Source of the DNA: Bailinhaonella thermotolerans
Lineage (GTDB): Bacteria; Actinomycetota; Actinomycetes; Streptosporangiales; Streptosporangiaceae
DNA: 64,000 nt
Assembly (NCBI RefSeq): GCF_003594875.1
Contig: NZ_QZEY01000013.1
Location: forward strand, 128,863 to 192,862
Direction of reading: 5' to 3'
Part shown: positions 53,986 through 62,758 of the stretch, piece after piece
Position numbering within the stretch: the first letter of the stretch is position 1
How the letters are laid out: every line of letters begins with the position of its first letter
Position numbers and translations under genes: made by a program
Notes under the pieces: generated by a model
Seen by the model: only the letters and a program-made list of their open reading frames with translations
The model's database searches: none
Told to the model about the DNA's origin: nothing

Positions 53986-54878
53986 CTCCCGCGCAAGGCT
54001 ATCTCCAGGCGGGCGCGGCTCCGGGCCGCCTCCCGGGCGTGGTAGGCGATCGGGAGGTAACGCACCCGCTCGGGGAGCAGCGGCACGGTCTCGGCGATCA
54101 CGCGCCCGATCCGGCGCAGGCGGCGCTCGTCCTGGGCGGTCCAGGACAGGCCCAGCTTGGCGCGCAGGGCGGGCGGCAGCGTGCCGACCATCAGGAAGTG
54201 GTTGAACCGGCCGCTCGACCAGCCAACGGGCACCCAGGCGGCGCGCAGCGACCGGGGCACGAACGGCGGGGCCTGCACACCGAGCGCGGTGCGGAGCACG
54301 TCGTGGCAGGTCGGGTGGTTCTCCAGGGTGTGCGCGACCATGTCGTCGAAGTAGTCCCAGTACTCGGACACGGTCTGGGGCACCACCCGGTCCGGGACCC
54401 GCAGGATGCGCCCGAGCCGCAGGATCTCCGCGTAGAGCCGTTCCTGCCCGGCCCGGTCGTAGGGCGTGTCGAAGTACCGGGCCATGGTGATCGCGCGGTC
54501 GAACGCGGTCAGGAAGACCCAGGCGTACGGCTCGGCGCTGAGCGCGTGGTAGCGCCGGCCCTGATCGTCCACGCCCTGGATGTCCTTGTGCAGCTCGCGC
54601 AGGCGGCGGCCCTCGGCGAGGGCGGCCTCACCGCCGTAGACCCACTTCTGCAGCGAGTCGAGGGAGCGGGTGAGCCGTCCCCACGGGTCGCTGCGGTAGA
54701 CGGACTGCTGACCCACGGCCGCCCCGATCTGCGGGTGGGCGACCTGTTCGACCAGGGCGCTGCCCAGGACCAGCATCATGCGGACGTCGCCGATGCCCTC
54801 CCATAACAGCGACCCGGGCCCGAACGGCTCGGCTTCCGCGCCCGCGGGGGCGGGCCTCTCCTGGGCTACGGCGGTCAC
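53982..54878 (-). CDS. DUF2236 / MpaB-like oxygenase family protein
   Basis: A 298-residue helical protein of the DUF2236 family (which includes latex-clearing protein Lcp and mycophenolate MpaB). Blocks seen are GSLLWEGIGDVRMMLVLGSALVEQVAHP, RYHALSAEPYAWVFLTAFDRAI and SEYWDYFDDMVAHTLENHP. Heme or metal binding is known only for some members. GTG 54878 is chosen because GGAGG lies 5 bases upstream; a start at 54926 would place the operator palindrome inside the coding region. Operon with the TetR gene. Confidence 0.88.
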   Translation of the reverse strand: MTAVAQERPAPAGAEAEPFGPGSLLWEGIGDVRMMLVLGSALVEQVAHPQIGAAVGQQSVYRSDPWGRLTRSLDSLQKWVYGGEAALAEGRRLRELHKDIQGVDDQGRRYHALSAEPYAWVFLTAFDRAITMARYFDTPYDRAGQERLYAEILRLGRILRVPDRVVPQTVSEYWDYFDDMVAHTLENHPTCHDVLRTALGVQAPPFVPRSLRAAWVPVGWSSGRFNHFLMVGTLPPALRAKLGLSWTAQDERRLRRIGRVIAETVPLLPERVRYLPIAYHAREAARSRARLEIALRGR

Positions 54879-54905
54879 GGCGGCCTCCGGGGGGTGAAAC
54901 AAAGC

Positions 54906-54918
54906 TACACAATATGTA
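54906..54918. promoter_or_regulatory. Probable TetR operator at the DUF2236-tetR promoter
   Basis: TACACAATATGTA is an AT-rich imperfect palindrome (arms TACA/TGTA) in very GC-rich DNA, followed by TCAC. It lies 28 bases before the chosen start and overlaps a TATTGT -10-like element on the minus strand. Binding by the adjacent TetR protein is inferred. Confidence 0.6.
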
Positions 54919-54949
54919 TCACCCACTCAGACCGGACGTAACCCATCAC

Positions 54950-55351
54950 TTACGGCGTCGTCATGTGTTCTCCGTCGCACTCGACCAGCAACCGGCGGTT
55001 CGCCTCCACCTGGTGCCGGATGCGGTGCTCGGTGACGCGCACGAGCGCGGCGCGCTCCTCGGACAGGGCGCGGGCCAGCACCGAGCTGGAGTGCAGCACC
55101 GAGGCGAGGCAGCGGTGGGCCTCGCGGAGGTTCTCGCGCAGGCGCTGGACGCGCTCGGCGTCCCCCTCGCGCTCGGCCTCCGCCAGCAGCCGGCGCACGC
55201 TGCTCCAGGCGAGCTGGGCCTTGCGCCGGGTGACGGCCAGGGTGAGCAGCATGGCCCGCACCTCCCGCAGCCGCAGGGTCGCCACGATCGCCTCGGCCTC
55301 GCGCACGGCGCAGTCGGCCGATATGTCATGTGAGCCGTCGCGCATGTCCAC
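54950..55351 (-). CDS. Hypothetical helical protein
   Basis: A 133-residue protein, almost entirely alpha-helical by composition, rich in Ala, Arg, Leu and Glu (EAIVATLRLREVRAMLLTLAV; LLAEAEREGDAERVQRLREN). No motif recognised and no membrane segment. ATG 55351, with in-frame ATG 55345 as alternative. The opposite strand is also open, but the minus reading has normal amino-acid make-up. Expression and function unknown. Confidence 0.6.
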   Translation of the reverse strand: MDMRDGSHDISADCAVREAEAIVATLRLREVRAMLLTLAVTRRKAQLAWSSVRRLLAEAEREGDAERVQRLRENLREAHRCLASVLHSSSVLARALSEERAALVRVTEHRIRHQVEANRRLLVECDGEHMTTP

Positions 55352-55468
55352 CAGTGTGGCGATCCGCCCGGGCGGAAGCCGCCACGAGCAGGGGATGAAC
55401 TCCGTCCCGGAGGAGGAGTTGGCCCCCGGGGCGGAGACATGCGCACCCCGGGGTTGAAAGGACTCGAC

Positions 55469-56437
55469 CTACGGCGTGAAGACGATCTTCCCGAAGAGCT
55501 CACCGCGGTCCATCGCGGCGAACCCCTCCCGAGCCTCTACCAGCGGCAGAACCCGGTCGATCTCCGGCCGAACCCCCGTCTGCTCACAGAACGTGAGCAA
55601 CCGCGCGAGCTGGTCGCGGGTGCCCATCGTGGATCCGACCACCGAAAGCTGGAGGAAGAACACCCGCGACAGGTCCGCCGGCGGCACGCTGCCGCTCGTC
55701 GCCCCGGAGACCACGATCCGCCCGCCGGGCCGCAGCGACTTCAGGGAGTGGGCCCAGGTGGCCTGCCCGACGGTCTCCATGACGGCGTCCACCCGCTCGG
55801 GCAGCCGCGCCCCGGGCTCGAACGCCGCGTCCGCGCCCAGCTCCACCGCGCGCGCCCGCTTCTCCTCCGAACGCCCGGTGACCCACATCCGGTAGCCCCC
55901 GGCCCGCCCCAGCGCCACCAGGGCCGTCGCGACGCCGCCGCTCGCGCCCTGGACGAGCACGGTCGCCCCGGGTTCGAGCCCGGCCTTGTCGAACAGCATC
56001 CGGTAGGCCGTGAGCCACGCCGTAGGCAGGCACGCCGCCTCCTCGAACGACAGCGCGGCGGGCTTGGGCACGAGGTTCCGCCGGGGCACGGCGACGCGCT
56101 CGGCGAGGGTGCCGTCGTACCGCTCGGACAGCAGCGACCGCCGCGGGTCCAGCGTCTCGTCACCCCCGCCCGCCGCCGGGTCCCCGATCACGGCGTGGAC
56201 GACGACCTCGTTGCCGTCCTCGTCCACCCCGGCCGCGTCGCACCCCAGCACGATCGGCAGCCGGTCCTGCGAGATCCCCACGCCCCGCAGCGTCCACAGG
56301 TCGTGGTGGTTCAGCGAGGCGGCCCGCACGGTCACGGTGGTCCACCCCTCGGGCGCCTCCGGCTCGGGCCGCTCCCCGGCCTCCAGCCCGGCCAGCGGGT
56401 CCTTCTCATCGGTACGCGCAGCGCTCACGGCGAACAT
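55469..56437 (-). CDS. Quinone-oxidoreductase-like MDR dehydrogenase
   Basis: A 322-residue zinc-type medium-chain reductase/dehydrogenase. ASLNHHDLWTLRGVGI and GCDAAGVDEDGNEVV match the catalytic GroES-like half. The NADPH motif is VLVQGASGGVATALVALGRAGG (about 158-179). Structural zinc cysteines are absent, favouring an NADPH:quinone or enoyl reductase. ATG start. Upstream and downstream spacers (55352-55468, 56438-56647) hold only GC-rich inverted repeats with CCGTACGG. Substrate unknown. Confidence 0.88.
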   Translation of the reverse strand: MFAVSAARTDEKDPLAGLEAGERPEPEAPEGWTTVTVRAASLNHHDLWTLRGVGISQDRLPIVLGCDAAGVDEDGNEVVVHAVIGDPAAGGGDETLDPRRSLLSERYDGTLAERVAVPRRNLVPKPAALSFEEAACLPTAWLTAYRMLFDKAGLEPGATVLVQGASGGVATALVALGRAGGYRMWVTGRSEEKRARAVELGADAAFEPGARLPERVDAVMETVGQATWAHSLKSLRPGGRIVVSGATSGSVPPADLSRVFFLQLSVVGSTMGTRDQLARLLTFCEQTGVRPEIDRVLPLVEAREGFAAMDRGELFGKIVFTP

Positions 56438-56647
56438 GAGTCAGACCCTAACCCCGCGCCCGCCCGCGATCACCCCCACCCCTCGCGCGCCGTACGGCGT
56501 GCGCGCGTACCGGTGCCCGGCGGGCGCGCACGCACCGGCTCAAGGCGCGTGCCGGGGTGGCGTGCGTGTGCCGGCGTCAGGCAAGGCGCGCCGTACCGGT
56601 GTACGGCAGGCGCCCCATGGCGGGGTGGCCAGCGCGCCGTACGGCCC

Positions 56648-58075
56648 TCAGCGGGGGCGGAGGGCGAGGACGGCCATGTCGTCGCGGGAGACGCCGCCGG
56701 TGTAGGCGAGCACGTCGTCCTCGACCGCGGCGACGAGCTCGGCGGCGGGGAGGTGGGCGGTGGCGGCGAGGACGTCGATGAGCCGGTCCTCGCCGTAGAA
56801 GCCGCCCGCCGCGTCGCGGGCCTCGGTGATGCCGTCGGAGTGCAGGACGAGGGTCTCGCCGTGTCCCAGGGTGAACTCCCCGACGGCGGGCTCGATCTCC
56901 TCGAACAGGCCGAGCGGCAGCGAGCCCGACGACGCGGTCAGCGAGATCCCGCCGCCGGACCGCAGGAGGACGGCGGGCAGATGCCCGGCGGACGCGTAGC
57001 GCACCCGCAGCCCGGGCTCCTCCACGGTGAACCGCGCGGCCAGGACCGTCACGAACCGCTCCCCGGACGGCTGCGTGAACAGGCCGCGGTTCATCTTGCG
57101 CAGCACCTCGGCCGGGGAGTCCTCCCAGAGCGAGAGCAGCCGCACCCCGTTGCGCACGGTGGAAGTGAGCACGGCCGCCTCCACGCCCTTGCCCGACACG
57201 TCGCCGAGCACCAGCCCCCACGATCCCAGGCTCGGGTAGACGTCGTAGAAGTCGCCGCCCACGTCGCCCCCGTTGGAGGCGGGCCGGTGCGCGGCGGCCA
57301 GCTCCACCCCCGGCACGGAGGGCAGGTCGCTCGGCACGAGGCCGGCCCGCAGGACCTTCAGCGCCTCCTCGCTCTCCCGCCGCCGCTCCTCCTCCGTCTC
57401 GGCCTCCCCCTTCCAGCGGCCGGCGCCCGCCTCCGTGCTCTCCCACCGGCGCGTGCCGAGGTGGCGGCGCCCCTGGGCGGGCCCGGCCTCGTCCCGCCGC
57501 GCGCCCTCGGGGCACGGCGGCACGGCGTCGAGCCAGGCCGAGCACATGGTGGCGCCCTCGGCCTCCTCGCTCTCGGGGGCGAACACGACGGCGACGCTGG
57601 GGGCCGGGGACGGCGCGGTGGTCAGGCGGACCAGGCGCATGCGGGCGGGCGCGGGCGGGCCGGGGCGGCGCAGCCGCAGGGTGACCGGGGTGGGGGCGGC
57701 GTCGCGGACGACGGCGGACAGCAGGGAGCGGAACACCGGCCGTTCGGCCAGGTCCACGAAGACCGAGAAGGGTCTTCCCGCGAGCTCGCCGCGGGGGACG
57801 TCCAGCGTCTCCGCGGCGGCGGGGTTGGCCAGCCGTACCATCCCGGAACGGTCCAGCAGGCAGATCGGGAGGGGCAACCGTTCGAAGAGCGCGCCCGGGA
57901 CCTTCGGCGGGGCCGCTTGCGCCGGATCGCCGTCGCCGGCGTCCATGTGTCGGCGGCACAGACGTAGCGTCTCTTCGGCCCTGCGCAGCTCGCGCATGGC
58001 CGTGTCGAGCGTGCTCTCGGTGGTGCGGGTGCCGGGCTCGACGGTGTCGGGGTCGGGGTCGAAGCGCACGCGCAA
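56648..58075 (-). CDS. PAS-domain PP2C (SpoIIE/RsbU-type) phosphatase
   Basis: A 475-residue signalling phosphatase. An N-terminal helix leads to a PAS domain (about 65-165, LFERLPLPICLLDRSGMVRLANPAAAETL), then a charged coiled-coil (about 215-255), then the SpoIIE domain (about 268-475). Metal-binding motifs there are GGDVGGDFYDVY, LGDVSGKGVEAA, VLHSDGITEARD and SRDDMAVLAL. It would dephosphorylate an anti-sigma-factor antagonist. It is next to the CheR-PAS and CheB genes on the same strand, suggesting one sensory system. No STAS or RsbW partner is in the window. Confidence 0.92.
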   Translation of the reverse strand: MRVRFDPDPDTVEPGTRTTESTLDTAMRELRRAEETLRLCRRHMDAGDGDPAQAAPPKVPGALFERLPLPICLLDRSGMVRLANPAAAETLDVPRGELAGRPFSVFVDLAERPVFRSLLSAVVRDAAPTPVTLRLRRPGPPAPARMRLVRLTTAPSPAPSVAVVFAPESEEAEGATMCSAWLDAVPPCPEGARRDEAGPAQGRRHLGTRRWESTEAGAGRWKGEAETEEERRRESEEALKVLRAGLVPSDLPSVPGVELAAAHRPASNGGDVGGDFYDVYPSLGSWGLVLGDVSGKGVEAAVLTSTVRNGVRLLSLWEDSPAEVLRKMNRGLFTQPSGERFVTVLAARFTVEEPGLRVRYASAGHLPAVLLRSGGGISLTASSGSLPLGLFEEIEPAVGEFTLGHGETLVLHSDGITEARDAAGGFYGEDRLIDVLAATAHLPAAELVAAVEDDVLAYTGGVSRDDMAVLALRPR

Positions 58076-58124
58076 CGCTCCTTGGGGGGTGGAGAGCGAC
58101 TACCCCCAGCCTGACACAGCGCGC

Positions 58125-60017
58125 TTACGACCGCTCACCCTTCGTCGAATTTTTCGGCCCGTTCGGCGTGTCGTCATCGACATTCATGATGAGGATCACC
58201 CCGTCGGCGACAGGCCCGTCGCCCCGCAGCGGCCAGGCGTCCAGCCGCAGGAGCACCGGGCGGCCCCGGCGGTTCACGGCCTCCAGCCGGACGGCCTCCG
58301 GGCTCTCGGCGGCGAGGACCCGCTTGAGCAGCGGGACCACCTCACCGAGGGGCAGGCCGATGTCGAGGGCGGGCAGCGTGCGCCCGACGCACTCCTCGGC
58401 GCGGACGCCCCACAGCTCCTCCGCGCCCGGGGTCCAGACCTTGATCCCCAGGTCGCGGCTCACCACCACGACGCCCGCGCCAAGGCTGCGCAGCACCGAC
58501 GCGAGGAACCCGTTGACCATGTCGAGCTCGGCGGTGCGCAGGCGCATCATCTCGTTGATCTCCTGGAGCTCGTCGTTGGTCGAGTGGAGCTCCTCGTTCA
58601 TCGTCTCCAGTTCCTCGTTGGTGGACTGGAGCTCTTCGTTGGTGGTCTCCAGCTCCTCGTTGGTGGACTGGAGTTCCTCGTTGGTGGTCTCCAGCTCCTC
58701 GTTGAGCGACTGGAGCTCCTCGTAGGCGCGCTCGAGTTCCTGGTTGGCGTGTTCGAGCTCGTCGCGGAGCCGGCGGTACCGCGTCACGTCGGTGAAGCTG
58801 ACCCCCGCCCCGATCAACGCGCCCGTGTGGTCCGTCAGCGGCACGACCTGGATGTCCAGGACGCTCGGCTCGTCGGCGGGCGAGCGCCGCCACGGCACGT
58901 CCTGCAGCTCCACGACGCGCCGGTCCTTCTCGACCTGCTCGATCAGCGACCGCAGCTCGGCCGGCCGGTACGACAGCTCCAGGTCCTGGAACGGGGCCCC
59001 CACGTCGCCCCGGCGCAGGCCGAACATCTCCTCCGCGGCCGCGTTGGTCAGGGCGAGCGCGCCGTTCAGGTCCACCGCGATCTGCGCGATGGGGCCGGCG
59101 GCGAGGACGGCGTGCTCCAGCGCGCCGGGCCGGGCCGTCTCCTCCCGCGTCATCTGCTGCCAGGTCGCGCGCGGGGCGCGGGCCTGGTTCGGCCCCGACA
59201 CCTTGCGGAACAGGCGCTTGCGCAGGTCGATCGGCTCGAAGCCCGCGTCGTGGCGGAGCAGCATCTCCGCCTTGCCGAGGAAGAGGTACCCGGGGTCGGC
59301 GAGCGCGAAGTGCAGCCGCCTGATCACCTCGGCCTGGGTCTCGGCGTTGAAGTACATCAGCGTGTTGCGCGCCAGCAGCAGGTCCACCCGCGAGATGGGG
59401 GCGTCGCGGGTCAGGTCGTTGCGCCCGAAGATGACCTGGCGGCGCAGGTCACGCCGGAACGCGCAGCGGTCGGAGTCCTCCTCGAAGTACCGCTCCCGGA
59501 ACTCCTCCGGCACGCCCTCGAGCTGCCGCCGCGTGTAGACGCCGACCCGGGCCTCCTGGAGCGCGTTCTCGTCCAGGTCGGTGGCGTAGATCTTCACCCG
59601 GTCGCGGAACTCGGCCAGGCCCAGCATGTCGGCGAGCAGCATGGCCACGCTGTACGCCTCCTGGCCGGTGGCGCAGCCGGCGCTCCACACCCGGATCGGC
59701 TGCGCCGGGTGCTTGGCCGCGATGAGCCGGGGCAGGACGTTGTCCCGCAGCGACTCCCAGGCGGGCGGGTCGCGGAAGAACCCGGTGACGTTGATCAGCA
59801 GGCTGTCGAACAGCAGGGCGTATTCGCCCGGCTCGACCTCGAGCCGGTCGCGGTACTCCTCGAACGTCTTGCACCGCAGGGCGTCCATGCGCCGCGCGAT
59901 CCGCCGCTGGAGGGTGGACCGTTTGTACCCGGTGAAGTCGAACCCCCGCATCTCCTTCAACATGATCAGGAGACCTTCGAACTGGCCGTCCGTATCGCCG
60001 GTCGTCACACCACGCAA
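58125..60017 (-). CDS. CheR-type methyltransferase fused to PAS domains
   Basis: A 630-residue protein. CheR N-domain (about 15-75) and SAM domain (about 76-265) have VWSAGCATGQEAYSVAMLLAD (110-130), IYATDLDENALQEAR and LLLARNTLMYFNAETQ. A PAS-like segment follows (about 285-400, AQIAVDLNGALALTNAAAEEMFGL). A striking heptad coil (about 410-475) repeats ELETTNEELQSTNE, and a last PAS domain follows (about 490-610, SLGAGVVVVSRDLGIKVW). Common as hybrid sensory proteins outside chemotaxis. The methyl target is unknown. Start at 60017 or GTG 60008. It probably follows cheB in one operon. Confidence 0.9.
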   Translation of the reverse strand: MRGVTTGDTDGQFEGLLIMLKEMRGFDFTGYKRSTLQRRIARRMDALRCKTFEEYRDRLEVEPGEYALLFDSLLINVTGFFRDPPAWESLRDNVLPRLIAAKHPAQPIRVWSAGCATGQEAYSVAMLLADMLGLAEFRDRVKIYATDLDENALQEARVGVYTRRQLEGVPEEFRERYFEEDSDRCAFRRDLRRQVIFGRNDLTRDAPISRVDLLLARNTLMYFNAETQAEVIRRLHFALADPGYLFLGKAEMLLRHDAGFEPIDLRKRLFRKVSGPNQARAPRATWQQMTREETARPGALEHAVLAAGPIAQIAVDLNGALALTNAAAEEMFGLRRGDVGAPFQDLELSYRPAELRSLIEQVEKDRRVVELQDVPWRRSPADEPSVLDIQVVPLTDHTGALIGAGVSFTDVTRYRRLRDELEHANQELERAYEELQSLNEELETTNEELQSTNEELETTNEELQSTNEELETMNEELHSTNDELQEINEMMRLRTAELDMVNGFLASVLRSLGAGVVVVSRDLGIKVWTPGAEELWGVRAEECVGRTLPALDIGLPLGEVVPLLKRVLAAESPEAVRLEAVNRRGRPVLLRLDAWPLRGDGPVADGVILIMNVDDDTPNGPKNSTKGERS

Positions 60018-60099
60018 GCGTACGCCTTGGGAGGGGCCTGGCGGGGATCAGCGGTGCAAGTGCACGCCGGTCGTGCGCGCGATCCTCGACGCCGGGGGT

Positions 60100-61233
60100 T
60101 CAGCCCGGGGCCTGTTCGCCCTGGCCCGGCCGCGCGGAGAGCCCCTCGATCAGCGTCCTGATCGTGCGCGCCGCCTCCCGCGCCTCGCGCGCCGCCTCCT
60201 CGAACCGGGCCGCGGAGAGCCCGTGCCCGCGTCCGTGCGCGGCGTCCTTCATGCGCGTCATCAGGTCGCTACGCTCCTGGAGCCGGATGATCGCCACCCA
60301 CAGGGCGCGTTCGACCTCGCCCGCCTGGCCTTCGAGGAGGCTCTGCACGCCCCAGGCGTGACCCACGCGGCAGGTGTACGCCTGCGGCTCCGCGCTGGTC
60401 TGGTACAGGGGACCACCGCAGTCCGGGCAGCTCAGCGTGGTGTGTTCACCGTTCGGCCGAGCGTCCACCATGTCTCCTCGGAACAGCGTCTTCAGCGCCC
60501 CGCCGGGCTCGGCGGAGCCGGCGTCCCCGCCGGCGGACGGCGCCCGGGCCTGTTCCGGGGCCTGCGCCCGGGCCTGTTCCGGGGCCGACGCCCGGGCCTG
60601 TTCCGGGGCCGACGCCCGGGTCTGTTCCGTCGGCGGCGCCTGGTTCGTCCCGTAGTGCTCGGCGATCCTGGCGGCGATGAGACGGACCGGCAGCGCCTCC
60701 GCGCTCCTCGTCGCGGCGAGCGCGGCGGACGGCATGCCCAGGTGGGTCGCCTCCTCAGGGTCCTGCACGATCACGCGGCCCCCGTGCCGCTCGACGGTGG
60801 CCGCGCCCGCCGCGCCGTCGTCGAGCGCCCCGCTGAGCACCACGGCCAGCACCCCGGGCCCGAACGCCTCGGCCGCGCTCTTGAACAGGGCGTCCACCGC
60901 CGGCCGCACGCCGTTCAGCCGGGGCCCTCGGGACAGCCGGACCTGATCCCGCGTGACCAGCAGGTGGTGATCCGGCGGGGCCACGTAGACCCGACCCGGG
61001 ACGATCTTCTCGCCGTCACAGGCCGCCGCCGCCGGCAGCGGCCCCGCGCGGTCGAGGATCGCGGGCAGCGCGGTGCGCGCGGTGACCGAGAGGTGCAGCA
61101 CCACGAACACCGGGGCGTCGAGGTCGTCGGGCAGGCCCGCCAGCAGCGGGCGCAGGGACTCGACTCCGCCCGCCGACGCCCCCACCACAACGGCCTTCAC
61201 GCCGGACGCCCTACCCCTCGGGAGACGTTTCAT
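60100..61233 (-). CDS. CheB-type methylesterase without receiver domain, with Ala-Pro-Glu repeat tail
   Basis: A 377-residue protein. The catalytic domain is N-terminal (about 10-195): VVVGASAGGVESLRPL has the nucleophile Ser, VVLHLSVTAR the His and LSGALDDGAAGA the Asp. No response-regulator domain precedes it. Then four repeats of the type ASAPEQAR (about 205-240). A C-terminal region has cysteines in LSCPDCGGPLYQTSAEPQAYTCRVGHAW, a possible zinc ribbon. Its coding DNA shows 24-bp repeats at 60541-60636. Likely partner of the CheR-PAS protein, reversing its methylation. Start overlaps the upstream small gene by 23 bases. Confidence 0.9.
   Translation of the reverse strand: MKRLPRGRASGVKAVVVGASAGGVESLRPLLAGLPDDLDAPVFVVLHLSVTARTALPAILDRAGPLPAAAACDGEKIVPGRVYVAPPDHHLLVTRDQVRLSRGPRLNGVRPAVDALFKSAAEAFGPGVLAVVLSGALDDGAAGAATVERHGGRVIVQDPEEATHLGMPSAALAATRSAEALPVRLIAARIAEHYGTNQAPPTEQTRASAPEQARASAPEQARAQAPEQARAPSAGGDAGSAEPGGALKTLFRGDMVDARPNGEHTTLSCPDCGGPLYQTSAEPQAYTCRVGHAWGVQSLLEGQAGEVERALWVAIIRLQERSDLMTRMKDAAHGRGHGLSAARFEEAAREAREAARTIRTLIEGLSARPGQGEQAPG
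60541..60636. repeat. 24-bp tandem repeats within the CheB-like gene
   Basis: Four copies of a 24-base unit (60541-60564, 60565-60588, 60589-60612, 60613-60636) begin CGCCCGGGCCTGTTCCGG; the last copy is diverged. They encode the octapeptide repeat xxAPEQAR and preserve frame. Confidence 0.9.
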
Positions 61234-61615
61234 CCCCCCGCAGGCCGTGCCTCTCCCTCATCTGCCGCGCCGCCTTCCTGTCCTCGCGGGCGGCGGCCCG
61301 GTGCCTGGCCGCCAGTTCGCGATGGCCCGCGGCGTCGCCGAGGCCCTCCTCGGCCATCCCCTCGTGCAGTTCCGCCGTCCGGTCGTGGGCGCGGGCGGCC
61401 TGGAGATAGGCCCTGGCGGCGCGCTCGGCGGTCTCCCGCGCGCGCGTCTGCGCCTCGGCGGCGTGCTCGGCCGCGCGCTCGACGTACTCGTGGCCCGTGG
61501 CCACGGGCCGGTTCCCGGACAGCTCGGCCGCCCGGGTCCTGATCTCCGCGAGCCTGCGCTCGATCCCGGCGATGCGCGTGTGGTACGGCTCGCGCCCGGC
61601 GTCGTCAGGGTCCAC
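61211..61615 (-). CDS. Hypothetical helical protein upstream of cheB-like gene
   Basis: A 134-residue, strongly helical, Ala/Arg/Glu-rich protein (RRLAEIRTRAAELSG; HGYVERAAEHAAEAQTRA-like heptads). A coiled coil is expected. Its end overlaps the CheB-like start by 23 bases, implying co-expression. ATG 61615. Unknown family; possibly an adaptor or scaffold for the signalling cluster. Confidence 0.72.
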   Translation of the reverse strand: MDPDDAGREPYHTRIAGIERRLAEIRTRAAELSGNRPVATGHEYVERAAEHAAEAQTRARETAERAARAYLQAARAHDRTAELHEGMAEEGLGDAAGHRELAARHRAAAREDRKAARQMRERHGLRGDETSPEG

Positions 61616-61657
61616 GGCTCTCCTTATTCCCCGGTCCCCCGGTGCGCTACCCGACGA

Positions 61658-62572
61658 TCAGGCGACTCGCCGTACGCGCAGGTTCCGGACGACCGCCTGG
61701 ACGAACGGCAGGTCTCCGGCGGCGGCCAGGTAGAAGTCGCCGCGGCACCTCCCGGCGTACGGGCGGTTGAGCGAGACCAGCCGCATCGGCGGGTCCTCGA
61801 CGCCGCGGCACCCCGGCTGGCGGACGATCCAGACCTGGCGGTCCCGCGAGCCCGCGCCGAAGTGCAGTTGCGGCCCCGCCAGCTCCGACCCCATCCGCTT
61901 CCCCGCGGGGGCCAGCCGCAGCGGCCCGTCCGCGCGCAGCACCAGGAACCCGTCGCGCGTGACGCGCCCGCGCAGGTTCCGCGCCCACTCCATGCGCTGC
62001 TCGAAGGTCAGGCCCTCGTCCACGTCGTGCAGCGCCATGCGCCAGCGCCCGAACTCGAACAGCAGCACGTGCCCGCCCAGCGGGACGTACGGCGCGGAGG
62101 GCCACAGGGAGACGGTCGGCGTCATGTCCCGGATGCGGGACCCGCCCTCGGCCAGCGACGCCTCGCCCCGGGGCGGCGCCACGAGCTGCCGGTAGGTGGT
62201 CATGTCGGTCCCGAGCCACGCCCCGACGACGGGCGAGGCACCGAGGGAGGCGACGGCGAGCGAGCGGGGGTATCTCAGCTCGGCCGACACCCCGTCGGGG
62301 AAGGTCACGCGCACGATCTCGGTGTCCCCGCGCCGGCGGGCCGCGGGGAAGACGGCGTTGCGCCCGGCCGCCGCCGCCTCGACGGTGGGGGTGACCACCG
62401 GCCCGCGCGTGGGGGCCGGCTCCGGAGGGTCCGGGCGCTGGGCCTGGTAGACCCCGAAGCCGATCACCACGACCGCCGCGCCGCCCACGGCCAGCGCCCG
62501 CCGGAGCCTCTCGCGCCGGGGGTCCGGCTCGTCCGGCCCCGACCCGACGACGTCGTAACGCCCGCCGCGCAT
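61658..62572 (-). CDS. Hypothetical single-pass membrane protein
   Basis: A 304-residue protein. After a charged N-terminus, one hydrophobic helix at about 26-43 (ALAVGGAAVVVIGFGVYQ) is followed by a Pro-rich extracellular linker and a soluble domain (about 75-304) with RVTFPDGVSAELRYPRSLAV and VLLFEFGRWRMALHD. Cysteines near the C-terminus (QPGCRGVEDP; AGRCRGDFYL) could form a disulfide. Family not recognised. ATG 62572. Confidence 0.78.
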   Translation of the reverse strand: MRGGRYDVVGSGPDEPDPRRERLRRALAVGGAAVVVIGFGVYQAQRPDPPEPAPTRGPVVTPTVEAAAAGRNAVFPAARRRGDTEIVRVTFPDGVSAELRYPRSLAVASLGASPVVGAWLGTDMTTYRQLVAPPRGEASLAEGGSRIRDMTPTVSLWPSAPYVPLGGHVLLFEFGRWRMALHDVDEGLTFEQRMEWARNLRGRVTRDGFLVLRADGPLRLAPAGKRMGSELAGPQLHFGAGSRDRQVWIVRQPGCRGVEDPPMRLVSLNRPYAGRCRGDFYLAAAGDLPFVQAVVRNLRVRRVA

Positions 62573-62666
62573 GTCCCACCTCCCGCGGCGCAGGAGCCCG
62601 CACGGCGACGCTCCCCCGCCGCCCCCGGGCGGGTCAATACCCCCGGGATATCAGGTCGGCAACGCG

Positions 62667-62705
62667 GTACGGCCCGCGCTCGGGATGACCGGGCGCGGGC
62701 CGTAC
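62667..62705 (-). terminator. Hairpin downstream of malic enzyme gene
   Basis: GTACGGCCCGCGC (62667-62679) pairs exactly with GCGCGGGCCGTAC (62693-62705) around a 13-base loop. On the minus strand it begins 54 bases after the malic enzyme stop (62759). The rest of the 186-base spacer shows nothing else. Confidence 0.75.
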
Positions 62706-62758
62706 GGGATCGTGCTCGGGGGGTTCCCGGCGGGTGCGGCGGGGGTTCTGCGGGGGCT

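Noticed and set aside
54914-55333. Plus-strand 139-codon frame at the helical hypothetical gene
   Set aside because: Starts inside the operator region of the DUF2236 gene and has shadow-like Gln/Gly/His composition; the minus-strand frame is more protein-like.
58560-58740. Regular 20-40-base DNA repeats resembling a CRISPR or tandem array
   Set aside because: They are in-frame codons for the ELETTNEELQ heptad coil of the CheR-PAS protein, with no unique spacers.
57273-60161. Plus-strand open frame of 962 codons opposite the PP2C and CheR genes
   Set aside because: Mirror of the coiled-coil and CheR codons; low-complexity repeats such as LVGGLEF arise from the antisense of NEEL heptads.
60541-60636. 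24-bp repeats considered as a CRISPR array
   Set aside because: Head-to-tail repeats without spacers, in frame inside a methylesterase-like gene.
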